A stretch of DNA of 64,000 nucleotides from Exophiala sp. HKRS030 (Eukaryota > Ascomycota > Eurotiomycetes > Chaetothyriales > Herpotrichiellaceae), in contig JAHWDD010000003.1 of NCBI GenBank assembly GCA_023897205.1, positions 7,629,665-7,693,664 on the forward strand, in the 5' to 3' direction. Of this stretch, positions 10,351-21,370 are shown one piece after another. Within the stretch, counting starts at the first letter, position 1. Every line of letters begins with the position of its first letter. The notes beneath the pieces were generated by a model, which saw only the letters and a list, made by a program, of their open reading frames with translations, was not told the origin of the DNA and made no database searches. Position numbers and translations under genes: made by a program.

Positions 10351-12722
10351 CTTGAAGGAATTGAATTGATGCGATCAAGTTTAAAGTATCAGCAGTTTAT
10401 CTTCTTGATGGTACAGAATGGAGAGGTTGATGATGATCGGAGTCGGTTAGGCCGTAGGCAGTCGTGAGTCGTTGTAGGAGAGTTGGACAAGACATAGACA
10501 AGCGTTCCAGCGCTAGAGAACAGAGGCAGGTTAGCATCAACACAATAGCTCGTTGATGCAAATGGTATTGACGAGGGCTTGCATAGTAGTGTTTTTTGAG
10601 GTTCAGGCGCTCGGATCCAGTGTCGGCGGGCAATGACTTACCAATAGTAGTACAAAGGAGTGACTGGAATAGAAGGCGCGCGATGGAGTCAAGTCTGTGT
10701 GGAAACGAGGCTCAGGCAGCGAGGATGAGGCGTGAAACGTGAACAGGTGAAATGTGTTGGTGAAAGGCGGCTGCGGATTCCAAGAGCGAGTTGTTGGCGA
10801 TGAGAGATCGCTATCAAGCGAGTCGGAGTTGAATTGCATCAATTGTGGTGGGTGGAGATTAACGCCGTGACCCGATGAACTTGGGGTCACTCACGGTCAC
10901 AATTATAGGGGGCTGAGGGGCCCGGACAAGGGCCTTGAACCGCTAATCCTCCGCCTAAAAGGCTACTTTACTGCCCAACTTCCGGCTTACAGGGTCTGAA
11001 CAAGGTGCTACACTCTGAACCTCTCCAGGCTGGACAAAGGCTCGCAACCCATTGAGATCCTACCTGTCAGTTGTCAACGCGCCATTCAAGCCCATTGTCT
11101 CATGAATAAAACCATGTTTTGTACTACTTCACACTGCTTCAACAAACGCTCAGTATCGTTTCCATCTTCCGAGGGTACGTTGTGTTGTAGACACGGTCGT
11201 TTGAATTCGGCCAAACTGAAGCAACACTGAGTTTTGGGACGTCCACTCAGCCAAGCCTGATGTCACTCCAAGATTACATCTCTTCTTTTGTTTTGCTCAC
11301 TAGGTGTCTAGGTAGGTACTTTTCAGTCCCTGGTGAAAAATAATATTTCAGCACACTTGCCGCACTATCTTGCTGCAAAAGAATGGCTGGCCAGCGATCT
11401 TTGCAAACGTAGTACTCAATTACACAGCCGTGCTATCAAAGGGTTACAATTCCGAGATCCGACAAGGTTGTTCATCAATCTAAAAGATGTTGTAGGGCCG
11501 AGTCCTTAGGCCGTGGGGTTGCCCCTATTTCCACCTCCACATGGCCCGAGGAGACTTGCTTCGCGAGATCTGCGTGGGTGGCTTGAGTCCGGCACACAAT
11601 CTTTCTCGGCTCAACAGTGGCAGGTCCTGAAATATTTGATAATGTATCCTTGAATGGAATCCGAGGGCTTCACATGGCCAAGTCCATATTTGTGTCGTCG
11701 AGATTATTAATATTATTGCGCGACCCGGACGTTTTTTGGCGTATGTGGACGTCACTGCCGATGCCACATGGCAAACGACTTTGGGCATCAGATCCAATCT
11801 TGGCGCACCACGGGATCTGGCGAGTCGCAAGGCTGCGTGGTACTTTGAAAAAGCAGATTCTCAGCTAAAAATAATGAGCGATGATCTGCAGATGTTGAGC
11901 ATACTTAGGTCGGGGCATCTGGCTTGGGAGGCATCTCGAAGACTTCGGCTGTAGAGTCAAATAGAAGCCCTCGTAGGTCTACCGTTGTGTCGTTTATGCA
12001 TATAGCACGTGATAGGTGCTTGAAGCAAACACCCTCCTGGTCGTGGCCGTTGAAGTGATAGCTGGTAGGTGGCTGGAGATATGAGGTATCGCACCAAGAG
12101 CTGTAGACGAAGTAGTCGACTGATTTTGGGTTTTCAATACATCGTGCGTACAGCCAGGGCGGTCGACGGGTGAAAATCCCAAACATAATCCAATTCGAGT
12201 CACACGGAGGCTGCGACATTCAAGACTACAATACTTGGAAACACCTTTTGATTCGAGCTGATGTCTTCTTAGTACGAAGTGCAGCTACAAGAATCTTTCA
12301 TCACTCAAACGCGGACATGTTGCAATGGAAAGCGACGCCTTTGACAATACCTGTAGCAAAGTGGCGTGTCGTGTACAGACTTGCATACTCCTGCAAAGGC
12401 AACAAACCCAAGTCCATTTGAGCCCGACAGTTGCCCACCAGCACCAGGGCTTGTTAGTTAGTGCGAGGAGCACTGGAGGAGTTCGTCAGACTCAGGACTC
12501 ACGGCTCAGGGCAAAGGCACTCGTGGGCACTGCAATAATTGGAGCTTGGCGGGGATGCGATCCGTGATGAGCACTAGCTCGCTTCCTGTTGGAGCTTCCC
12601 TTCCGTAGGGCCATTCTACAACATCACTTCTTCGTCCCAGTTGCTCGAGTACTTGCAACTCCTGTAGCCGGTGTTAACTACGCCTCGAATCTCCCCTCCT
12701 TGACTTCCGCCATATCGCAACG
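10351..12722. other. Gene-poor 2.4 kb
   Basis: The first few hundred bases are the SAPS gene's upstream region. The rest has stop codons in all frames except short runs. The most protein-like is the minus frame at 11905-12219 (listed separately). A hairpin-like segment near 10915-10985 was checked as a tRNA and rejected. The last stretch before 12723 is the promoter of the small mitochondrial gene. Confidence 0.4.
11905..12219 (-). CDS. Possible short hypothetical or remnant ORF
   Basis: A 104-codon frame with a true ATG and ordinary, non-repetitive composition (aromatic-rich, several Cys), for example RPPWLYARCIENPKSVDYF. I recognise no family. It ends at a CCCC run like those that break known genes here; adding one C extends it about 20 codons and no further. 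It could be a decayed gene or chance. Kept only because the composition is more protein-like than its surroundings. Confidence 0.2.
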   Translation of the reverse strand: MSQPPCDSNWIMFGIFTRRPPWLYARCIENPKSVDYFVYSSWCDTSYLQPPTSYHFNGHDQEGVCFKHLSRAICINDTTVDLRGLLFDSTAEVFEMPPKPDAPT

Positions 12723-13207
12723 ATGAACACCGCCACGCTCCTGCGCCTGCAGCCTCTTCGAGCAGCTGCCTTGAGGCAGGCAACCTTTCGTCAGGCCACC
12801 ATGAGACAAGCCAGGCCTTTCCACAATTCAAGAGTTATGTTGAGGACAAAGGTAGGTTTCTGGATCTGGGTATTAGAGCTTGTCGACTGACACAGAAACA
12901 GGAAGAGGAACACAGCGGTAGGGCCTCTAGCATCGAGTAAACCGAGGAACTCAACACTGACCCCGGTTGCAATCAGCACACACTATCACTCAGAGGATCC
13001 GAACCCTCAAGAAGATTCCTCCGGAATTGCTCCCTCTTGGAGTTGTTATCCTGTATGTGGTGGCATAGTACGTCCTTGCAAGACCGACCAGTAACTCATA
13101 TGCATCCTAGGTTCGCTCTCGCCGCTGCCACATTCGCCATGGCCCGAAAGCTCTTCACTGACAAGACTCTACGTCTGCACAAGAGTCCGCCCAAAGCAGC
13201 CCATTGA
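12723..13207 (+). CDS. Small mitochondrial membrane protein, B12D/NDUFA4-like
   Basis: A 100-residue protein from exons 12723-12852, 12977-13052 and 13111-13207; introns of 124 and 58 nt join with correct phases. The N-terminus is Arg/Ala/Gln-rich without acidic residues up to about residue 38 and ends in RPFHNSRV, a typical fungal mitochondrial presequence. The mature part reads KIPPELLPLGVVILFALAAA, then a membrane helix and KLFTDKTLRLHKSPPKAAH. The order proline-bounded matrix segment, one helix, then K-L...D.TLRL matches the B12D/MLRQ (NDUFA4) family associated with respiratory complexes I/IV. This is a family-level resemblance, not a definite orthology. The first intron contains an optional short GT-AG segment that would break the frame, so I skip it. 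Confidence 0.65.
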
Positions 13208-13706
13208 TTGAGGGGGCCGTTTTATAGGTGGATAATCACAATCGCTCGGGCTGGAATGAGTGACACAAATTTGCAAGCATATCGTCCCGTAATTCCTCCT
13301 AGCTTGATTGTCGACCTAGGATCGGAATCAGCCACATTGCCCAACTGCGGAAAATATGTACATAAGTATCAATTCATTCAGATTGCTTTTGATAACCCTT
13401 TCCGTCTACTACTTGGCTTCATTCGTGAAACCCGCTTATCGTGCCCAGTACCTGATCCTGATTCTAGTCGGAATCAGCTCTGCCTTGATAGCCACTTCTT
13501 GATGTTTGCGTATGTGGTTTCGCAGTCGACCTGCAGTGACCAAGAAAGCAGCATAATATCTAGTTGGTCCTTTGGAAAATGTGCGAGTGTGGTTTGAAGC
13601 CCTGCGCATATCACACTTTATTCCAACGGTGCGTGTCGACACAGTGGCTGAAGATCCAGTCGCGTTTGAGGCCAGTGCTCTCATATTCTGTCAACGTTGA
13701 TATGTC
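13208..13706. other. Gap between convergent genes
   Basis: About 500 bases of 3' flank shared by the small mitochondrial gene and the RRM gene. A 129-codon plus frame (13208-13597) starts right after the upstream stop and overlaps antisense frames; no family seen. Confidence 0.4.
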
Positions 13707-14227
13707 TCACTCCGGCTTTGGACCTGCAACATCTAGACCTTCAAGCCCTTGCATGGGGTCTTCTGGTCTGTCGTTGCGAGATTGTGCCACTGCCGCTCGA
13801 TCTTCACTCGCCGCATTGTTATACTTCGCAATGTATCCTTCCTATAAACTGGTTAGCTATCGAGTCGGCCTGACTGAGGATCTGAGTGGCACACCTGCTC
13901 CCAAATAGCAGTAGTACTTCCGAGCCCAACATCGCCAGTCTCTCGTTTGTCAGGCTTTGCCATTGCGACTTTGATCACCCTTCCGTACAATTCACTTTGA
14001 TCCATATTGTCAATGGCCTCTTTGGCGTCGACAGGATCTTCAAACTCGACATAGCCAAATCCCCGGTGCAATTCTGTAGAGGATGGTGCTTCCGGTTTTG
14101 GTAATGTGATATCTGATATTTCGCCAAATGGGATGAAAGCCTCGGAAAGCGTGGCGGCTGTGACCAGCGTGGTATCCAAACCTCCGACGTAAATAGTGCT
14201 GTTCGGACGGCCTGTGGCCTCTGCCAT
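13707..14227 (-). CDS. Single-RRM RNA-binding protein (cyclophilin-E type RRM)
   Basis: A 155-residue protein from exons 13895-14227 and 13707-13841 (53-nt intron, GTGTGC donor, TTTATAG acceptor, phase 0). Residues 10-85 are an RRM with RNP2 IYVGGL and RNP1 RGFGYVEF. The wording (GEISDITLPKP, AIDNMDQSELYGRVIKV) is that of the RRM at the N-terminus of metazoan cyclophilin E/CYP33, but no peptidyl-prolyl isomerase domain follows. Instead the protein ends in an acidic, basic-mixed tail with DPMQGLEGLDVAGPKPE. A role in splicing or mRNP assembly is likely by family. It shares a 458-bp upstream region with Sec31. Confidence 0.88.
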
Positions 14228-14685
14228 GTTCCAAATGTCTATGCCTTACACAGAGGGTCTTATTGTGATTCAGTGTGTGTAATTGCAGTCGTTGAGGGCT
14301 GGTGGAAATCACGTGGTAAGTTTAGTTTTCGAGTTGCCGCGCGAGTCATGCTTGTGCACATGGCTGTGGTGATTGAAGAAGGGACTGAATCACGTTCAAG
14401 GTCCCACCGCTTCAGGAGGAATGACACTTGGCCGGTTTGCGGACACTGAACCTACAACTTGCCCTACTCCAATATAATTGTCACGGCATAGACTGCACGT
14501 TGCTCAGGCCAAATATCCGTCAACACCGCAGAGGACAGCCTGTTGACTACTGCTTTTACACAAACTCACCGTCTCCCTTTTTTGTCATTTGGTGCTGCGT
14601 TGACAACTGCTGCATGTGTTCCTGGCATATCACCCATCTTCGATCCCTCTCCTCCTAGACAACCCCTCCCACGACCGATATCGTG
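14228..14685. promoter_or_regulatory. Divergent promoter region, RRM protein / Sec31
   Basis: 458 bases between divergent start codons. No coding frame with support. Pyrimidine-rich blocks (for example CCCTCTCCTCC before 14660) lie shortly upstream of the Sec31 ATG, as is common in fungal promoters. Confidence 0.45.
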
Positions 14686-17600
14686 ATGGTACGTGTTCGT
14701 GAGATACCACGCACTGCGGCCTTCGCGTGGAGCCCGGATGCCACATCACCATGGATCGCTACAGGAACCAAGTCCGGCGCTGTAGATGTTGATTTTAGCA
14801 ATGATACTAGCCTGGAATTGTGGGATCTTGGACTGGACAATCCCCAGCAGGGTCAGGAGTTGCAGCCTATTGTCACTCTACCCACAGAAACAGGGTATGT
14901 CTAAGATTCTTGGCTTGATCTTCCGGCTGACCTATTCCAGCTTCCATGACCTGGCATGGTCGCCTGCGCAGGACAGCCATAAGCGTGGTATCATTGCAGG
15001 TGCCTTCGATAATGGGTCTTTGGGCATCTGGGATGCCGACAAAATTGGATCATCGGCCTCCGATGCGTCCTTGTTCCAAAATAAAGTTCATACCGGCGCC
15101 ATTAAGACCCTGCAGTTCAATCCAAAGATTCAGAACTTTCTCGCCACTGGTGGTGCAAAAGGCGAACTATTCATTACGGATCTGAACCAGATCGGATCTC
15201 CAATAAGACTTGGAAGTACCGCTGCACGAGCAGACGACATCGACTGCCTAGACTGGAACAAGAAGGTCTCCAACATTCTGGTAACTGGAAGCAGTGGAGG
15301 ATTTGTCACAGTATGGGACATGAAAACTAGAAAAGAGAGCTTGACGCTCAACAACTATCAACGGAAGCCGGCCAGCGCTGTTGCATGGGACCCGGAAAAG
15401 CCCACCAGACTCATCACAGCTGTTCCTCTTGACCAGGAGCCTGTCATCCTAGTCTGGGATCTGCGCAATTCGAATGCGCCCGAGAAGATATTGCGAGGCC
15501 ACGATTCAGGGGTCTTGTCTGTGTCATGGTGTCCCCAGGACAGTGATCTACTTTTGTCGTGCGGTAAAGACAACCGAACCATACTCTGGAATCCGCAGAC
15601 TGGTCAGGCATATGGAGACTACCCGTCGTCACAAACTGGACCTTCCAGACACGTTTCAACCCACGCAACCCGAGCATCTTCGCAACTGCCTCCTTCGATG
15701 GCAAACTGCAGGTTCAGTCGCTTCAAAATACCAATCCGAGCAGCGAACAAACAGATCAGAGTCAACCCACAGGCGACGAGGACTTTTTCTCCAAGGCACA
15801 GGTCCAGTCACAGTCGTCGTCATTCACATTACCAAAGGCGCCGAAGTGGCTTGAGCGCCCCGTTTCGGTGTCTTTCGGATTTGGTGGGCGAATCGTGTCT
15901 GTAAAACAAACAGAGCCAGGCAAATCACGGACCTCGAAAGTCAGCATTAGTAAGTTCGAGGTTGACTCGGATGTTGGAAGCGCAACCGAGACTTTTGAGA
16001 AGGCGATCCAGTCCGGTAACCTGACGTCCTTATTCGAACAAAGGGTTGCAAGTGCCAAGACCGAAGATGAAAAAGCGGATTGGAAAGTCATCGAGACTTT
16101 GGTCTCGAAAAACCCCAGAGGAGAGCTGGTGAAATATCTTGGCTTCGACGATAAAACCCAGGATGATGTGAACGGTGCCGGGCCAAGTACGAGCACCTCA
16201 ACAACAGAGCCAGTTAACGGTACTTCGAAATCTCACAAACGCTTCCAATCCATCTTTGCTAGTGACGCTGATGGCGACTTCTTGGCTGAACTTGCTGCAG
16301 CGAAAGGTACCAAGACCAATAATCCATTCCAGATCTACACTGGCGAAGAATCTGAAGCCGATAAACAAATCACCCAGGCGCTCATCCTCGGCCAATTCGA
16401 CAAAGCTCTTGACGTAACTCTCCGAGAAGACAGAATCGCAGACTCGTTCATGATCGCAATCTGTGGAGGCGAAGCATGTATCAAAAAGGCACAGGAGGCA
16501 TACCTGGCAAAGCAAGGAAGTGGTCCAAACTACCTGAGACTGCTGGCTTCTGTTGTGGGCAAAAACCTCTGGGATACCGTTCATAATGCAGACCTGTCAA
16601 ATTGGAAAGAGGTCATGGCCACTCTTTGCACATTCGCGGACGAGAAGGAATTTCCTGATCTGTGCGAGGCATTGGGTGATAGAATCGAGGAACAGTTGGA
16701 TGACCTAACTGTTGTTGGTCGCAAGGACGCCTCATTCTGTTTCTTGGCTGGCTCAAAATTGGAAAAGGTGGTTGCCATCTGGATTCAAGAGCTGAAAGAG
16801 CATGAAGAAGCCGGTGCGAATGATGCCGATGCTTCCTCTGCGTTCTCTCTCCACGCTCGCGGCCTCCAGGATTTCATTGAGAAGGTGACCATTTTCCGCA
16901 AAGTTGTCAACTTCCAAGATACGGAGCTTTCAAAAACTAGTGATTGGAAACTTGAAGAGCTTTACAGCAAGTATTTGGAATACGCTGATATCGTGGCGGG
17001 ATCAGGTCAACTAGAAGCCGCCAAACGCTACTTGGATCTTCTGCCTGAAACTTACCCTGGTGCAGATGTGGCAAGGAGTCGCATTCAGCAATCCAGCAAG
17101 AAACCTGTGGTGCCTGTCACCAGTGCTGTTAAGAGTGCAACCCCGATCAGAAGTAAGCAGCTGCCGCAAGCGACCTCATATCAACCTACCACATCTAGCT
17201 TCACGGCTGCCTCTCCTCAATCTGCGACTCCAGCGTATGGTGGCTTTTCGCAAACACAGCAATCCACGAATCCGTATGCACCCCAGTCTCGAACCCTGCT
17301 CCTGTCAATCCATACGCTCCTCAGGGTGGTTATCAGCCCCCCAGCAAATGAGAGCGCCCCTCCAGGACCTGGTCAACAGTATGGGATACCTCAGCCGAAT
17401 CCGGTGGCACCACCTCCAAGATTCACTCAATCCCCGGCTATTCCTCCACCATCGCAGAACAGGAATATCCCCAATTGGAATGACATTCCGGAAGGATTTG
17501 TCAAACCGCCTACATCGCGACGAGGCACTCCTGGAGCCGCCGCACCGCCCATTAACAATGCCTTCAGTCAAACTGCCCAAGCAGGACCGCCAGTGCCAGT

Positions 17601-18596
17601 GTCCTCGTTTGGTATACCTAAGTCTCGCTCGCCGCTTCCTCCGCCACCAAAGGCTGGAGCTCCTCCAAGAGTGACTTCTCCGCTGTCTGCTGGTCAAGCG
17701 CAAGTGGAAAGGCCCTCGTCTTCAGCTACCAATGCGTACGCGCCACCACCACCCCAACAAGCTGCTTCTCCAAGTCTGGGCCATAATATCACATCGCCAC
17801 CAATCGCACGTGGGCCATCTCCCTTCACAGCGCCGCCCTCACATGGCCCATCAGCCCCAAACAGATATGCTCCCGCCCAGGCACACAGACATCGAATGCA
17901 CCAGTGGCAAGACCCAACATTGCACCACCTCCACAGCAATCATCATTCCAATCACCACCACCCCCTTCCAATCCTTATGCCCCGACACAACAACCTCCTC
18001 ACTCTCGACCAAGTCCATACGGCCCACCATCTACATCGCAGATACCACAACAGCCAAGTGCACCTCCCCTACCTACGCCAACACAGCAATTCACGTCTGG
18101 GCCTCCGCTCTCGAGTGGACCACCCCAACAGGTAGCGGACAGGCCCGGCACGGCTGGCTCTGAGACCAAAAAATCCGCTCCTCCAGCACGCAAATATCGT
18201 GAGTCCTGAATCTAATTGTATGTACCTTCGTCTTACTGACAGTGATTTGTAGCCAAGGGCGATCGAAGCCACATTCCACCCCATGCACAACCTATTGTGG
18301 ACATTCTTTCGAATGAAATGGCTCGTGTCAAGGCTAGAGCACCTGCCTCATTCAAGCCACAAGTCTTGGACACGGAAAAACGGCTCGATATTCTTTACGA
18401 CCATCTCAACAACGAGGATCTCTTAAAACCCGACACTGTCGCGCAGATAGTGCAACTGGCAACCGCACTGCAAAATCGTGATTTCCAGCAGGCGTCCGAA
18501 ATACAAATGGATGTCCACACCAACAAGGTCGAGGAGTGTGGAAACTGGATGGTAGGAGTGAAACGCTTGGTAGGCATGTGCAAGGCTACACCATAG
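14686..18596 (+). CDS. SEC31: COPII outer coat protein Sec31 (four apparent frameshifts)
   Basis: Outer-shell subunit of the COPII coat that buds vesicles from the ER with Sec13. Exons 14686-14894, 14941-18198 and 18253-18596; introns 46 and 54 nt. The start [14 protein letters not shown] is typical. Residues about 1-330 form the WD40 propeller ([37 protein letters not shown]). The helical ACE1 dimer domain follows ([25 protein letters not shown]), then a Pro-rich region with [20 protein letters not shown] that contacts Sar1/Sec23, and the conserved C-terminus ([32 protein letters not shown]). The frame is lost at C runs 15622-15624, 17281-17284, 17337-17342 and 17876-17878; adding 1, 1, 2 and 1 C respectively restores a protein of about 1271 aa (yeast 1273). 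Confidence 0.95.
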
Positions 18597-19146
18597 TACA
18601 CGACCGAAAACACTCGTTGGACTTTGCGCAGAAGTCAATGTACGAGGATGTCAGTCCATTTTATGTGTGGAATGAGAGCTTTTAACTGGGTGGCAATTGT
18701 TTCTAGCAGGGAAGTGATTTCCTTGAGACCTCAGCAACCATCATTACTCTCATGTTGCAGACTATCCTTGGGAGAGCAATGGAGGAGGGAATGGGTGCCG
18801 CAGAAAACAAATGTCGCAGGGGATCATGTGTCAGCGTATGCGAACATGAGATAAGAATAGATGTGAAAATGACATGATTGATCGCCCGTAACAAACTCTG
18901 CATGTCTGGTTGTACAACCCTCAACCCCAAAACTACTGGAGCTTCTCTACCAGGTTATCACAAAGCTATCCCAACGATGTAACCACACAGGCTATGACTG
19001 ACACCTCAGCATTCAAGTTAAAACGACGACAGACATGGAGGTATCATAAATTGTAATCGTTTCAAGTAATCTTAGCGGTCAATGATTGATTTCATTATTC
19101 TTCAGTGCACTATCTGTCGTCCTCGCGAAGAACTCCCCACATATCT
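18597..19146. other. Gap between convergent Sec31 and peroxin genes
   Basis: About 550 bases of shared 3' flank. No supported gene, repeat or RNA. Confidence 0.45.
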
Positions 19147-20397
19147 CTACCGGCCAGGTAAAGCAAAAGGCTGTGCGGGTCTCGCGGTGGGAAAGTTGCG
19201 ACTACTCAAGAACGCACCCTTCAGGCCTCTGATCTCCGCCTTGAACTTGTTGATCTCGGCGTCCTTCTTGTTCTGGGACTTAGACTTGTCGTCGAATCCG
19301 GCACCGATGGACGAAGATGTGTAGTCGTATGTGAAAGGGTTGTAGGTCTGTTCCATTTTGTCCAGCACGCCTTTGAATCCTGCGACGGATTCTTGCAGCC
19401 GGTCTTGGCTGAAGTGGGTGTTTGTGGAGGTCAGCAGGCTGGAGAGTGTGCCGTGCAGAGACCGGAGACGGTCTGCTTGCGAGGTCGATGGGTTCGAGGC
19501 GGAAAGGTTTGCTTGCGATGTTGAGGATGTGAGAGAATTGGATCGGGATGCGCGCGGTGAGGTTTGGGTTGCGATGTCGCGGTGGAAGAGCTCGGTCGGG
19601 TCGGAGTCAATGGAGAGCGTTTCGTCTGAGTCGTCTCTTTGGTTTTGTTTCTGCAGAAGTGTGCTATTTCCGGGGATGTAGGGCACATGGGAGACGAGTG
19701 ATTCGAGCTTGCTGTTCAGTTTGGTCAGGTCGTCCTGGGTGGTTGATGCTAGTTCTTGCCGGGCTTGAGTCAAGGTTTCAAGCATAGGCTGAATAACAAA
19801 TTTGCTGGCGCCATATGTTAAAGCAGAGATGCCCGCCAGGGCGTAGGCTGCTGTGGTTAGTCTCTCAATCGTCACGAGCGGCGGAGGCTTCTGTGGCTTG
19901 AGAAGAAATTCAGGATAGGTTATTATCGGTGGGAGGTCTCGTTTCAATTGAACAGTTGCCGTCGATGCGGCTGGAAATGAGGAGGTCGTCGAGGCTATGG
20001 GTACGTCTGGGGATCTTGGGGAAAGACGAGTTCCTTCCTGGCTAGCAGACTGCGCACTGTCGTAGATTGTCTTCAGATCTGAGCCCTCTTCGCTTTGTGT
20101 TGATGTTCCATTCTGGTTACCGAGGAGTTTTTGGATCTCGTCTAGTGGGACGCCCTTGCTCTGCAGGAATGCCTCCTTTTCGTCTCTGGGCGCGTTGATA
20201 ATTGATTCGTCTTCGAGGAACTTCTTAGCTTGTTCATGGAGTGAAAGGTCAAGAGGCACATTGGATGGTGAGTCTGTCGAGATCTTGGACTGGTCGGGGA
20301 GTTGTTGGTCGCCTGCAGGGGACTTTTCTTCTCCAGGTTGGTAGCTTTGTTGCCATGCTGGTATGGATGCACCTTTTCTTGCCCGGTCATCCGCCAT
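19147..20397 (-). CDS. Peroxin with Pex14 N-domain, Pex14/17 (Pex33) type
   Basis: Intronless 416-residue protein of the peroxisomal import docking complex. Residues 51-93 are a Pex14 N-terminal domain (EQAKKFLEDESIINAPRDEK, then FLQSKGVPLDEIQKLL), the part that binds the Pex5 receptor. A single membrane segment lies near 180-202 (AYALAGISALTYGASKF), followed by a coiled coil (about 204-236) and a Ser/Thr/Asp-rich tail. It lacks the WRDYF-type motif before the membrane helix seen in canonical Pex14, and the membrane and coil region resembles the filamentous-fungal Pex14/17 (Neurospora Pex33). I therefore call the Pex14/17 type; a canonical PEX14 would be expected elsewhere in the genome. No frame break. 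Confidence 0.8.
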   Translation of the reverse strand: MADDRARKGASIPAWQQSYQPGEEKSPAGDQQLPDQSKISTDSPSNVPLDLSLHEQAKKFLEDESIINAPRDEKEAFLQSKGVPLDEIQKLLGNQNGTSTQSEEGSDLKTIYDSAQSASQEGTRLSPRSPDVPIASTTSSFPAASTATVQLKRDLPPIITYPEFLLKPQKPPPLVTIERLTTAAYALAGISALTYGASKFVIQPMLETLTQARQELASTTQDDLTKLNSKLESLVSHVPYIPGNSTLLQKQNQRDDSDETLSIDSDPTELFHRDIATQTSPRASRSNSLTSSTSQANLSASNPSTSQADRLRSLHGTLSSLLTSTNTHFSQDRLQESVAGFKGVLDKMEQTYNPFTYDYTSSSIGAGFDDKSKSQNKKDAEINKFKAEIRGLKGAFLSSRNFPTARPAQPFALPGR

Positions 20398-21370
20398 TTC
20401 AATGTTTTACTGTAGCTTGGATCAATTGGATGGCAAAAAATGAAGACTTGTACCATTAATGAGTGTACATGATTGATGACCCAGGCGCTGGGACTGGGGC
20501 TGGAGCCGAGGTTCGCAGCAAATTTGATACGGGGAATATTGGCGCAGAAGCCGCCGACACTCTCGTCCTCCACAGTCCCAGCCACTACGTGGCTGAACGT
20601 TGGTCAGGGATCGGGACGCCACAAAATACCCAAAAGAACAGACATTGTCTTGGGTCTATGCTTTTATCAATCTTTATATTTCTAGACCTGATATCAAGCT
20701 GCTGGGGCCATTGCCGACTTCTCATGCGGCAAATCAACAATAGCTTCATTTGGTGTTCATATAACAACGAGCTAAAATCGGACCGAGTGTAAACGCGAAA
20801 ATCTCAACCAGACCTATCGACCGTCACCGCCAGGACGCGGAGTATAGTGCCAACCGAAACTAGCCAACAAGATCTCCAATAGCCTGATTGGAAGATGACA
20901 GATAGAAGCCGCCGTGTACGACGTCAGATCAGCGATGTCACCGACGATATTTCAGATGATTCAGATATAGGAAGTGGTGAAGACTATGACCCAGGAGAAC
21001 CGACTCGATGCGTAGAGCAGGCAGATACGAGTGAGTGGCCCGATCTTGTTTTTTCTGATCCTTCACACCTGATTTTTGGGGACCTTCCGCATCCTGGTGA
21101 ATGCGACTCTGGCTATCCCACCCGAAAGGCGAAAAGACTTCTCACCCACCAATTCCAACTTGCTCGGACGGCATTCTTGAGATTAGTATCGCCCTAGGTC
21201 AGGGCATACACAGAGCATCAGGACTTCGATTCGTCTGCATTGGAGCCCATGATCCCATGATCCCATGTCCTGATCAACCTATTTTAAGATCGTTGCCTTC
21301 CTAAAACGCATCATCCTGCTGAGCAAGAACGACTGTCTACGTTGCAAGATATCTTAAGTTCTATTTTGTC
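20398..21370. promoter_or_regulatory. Divergent upstream region, peroxin / Ies2
   Basis: About 970 bases between the peroxin start and the first ATG in the long Ies2 frame. It contains a protein-like, acidic 45-codon stretch at 20895-21029 (start MTDRSRRVRR) ending at a good GTGAGT donor. This could be a 5' exon of Ies2 or an upstream ORF; no in-phase acceptor is convincing. Confidence 0.4.

Noticed and set aside
10915..10990. tRNA-like segment on the minus strand
   Set aside because: A GGTTCAA word is present, but the T-arm does not pair properly and no cloverleaf with an anticodon arm could be drawn.
12899..12920. Extra micro-exon in the first intron of the B12D-like gene
   Set aside because: Including it breaks the phase; one longer intron gives the continuous frame.
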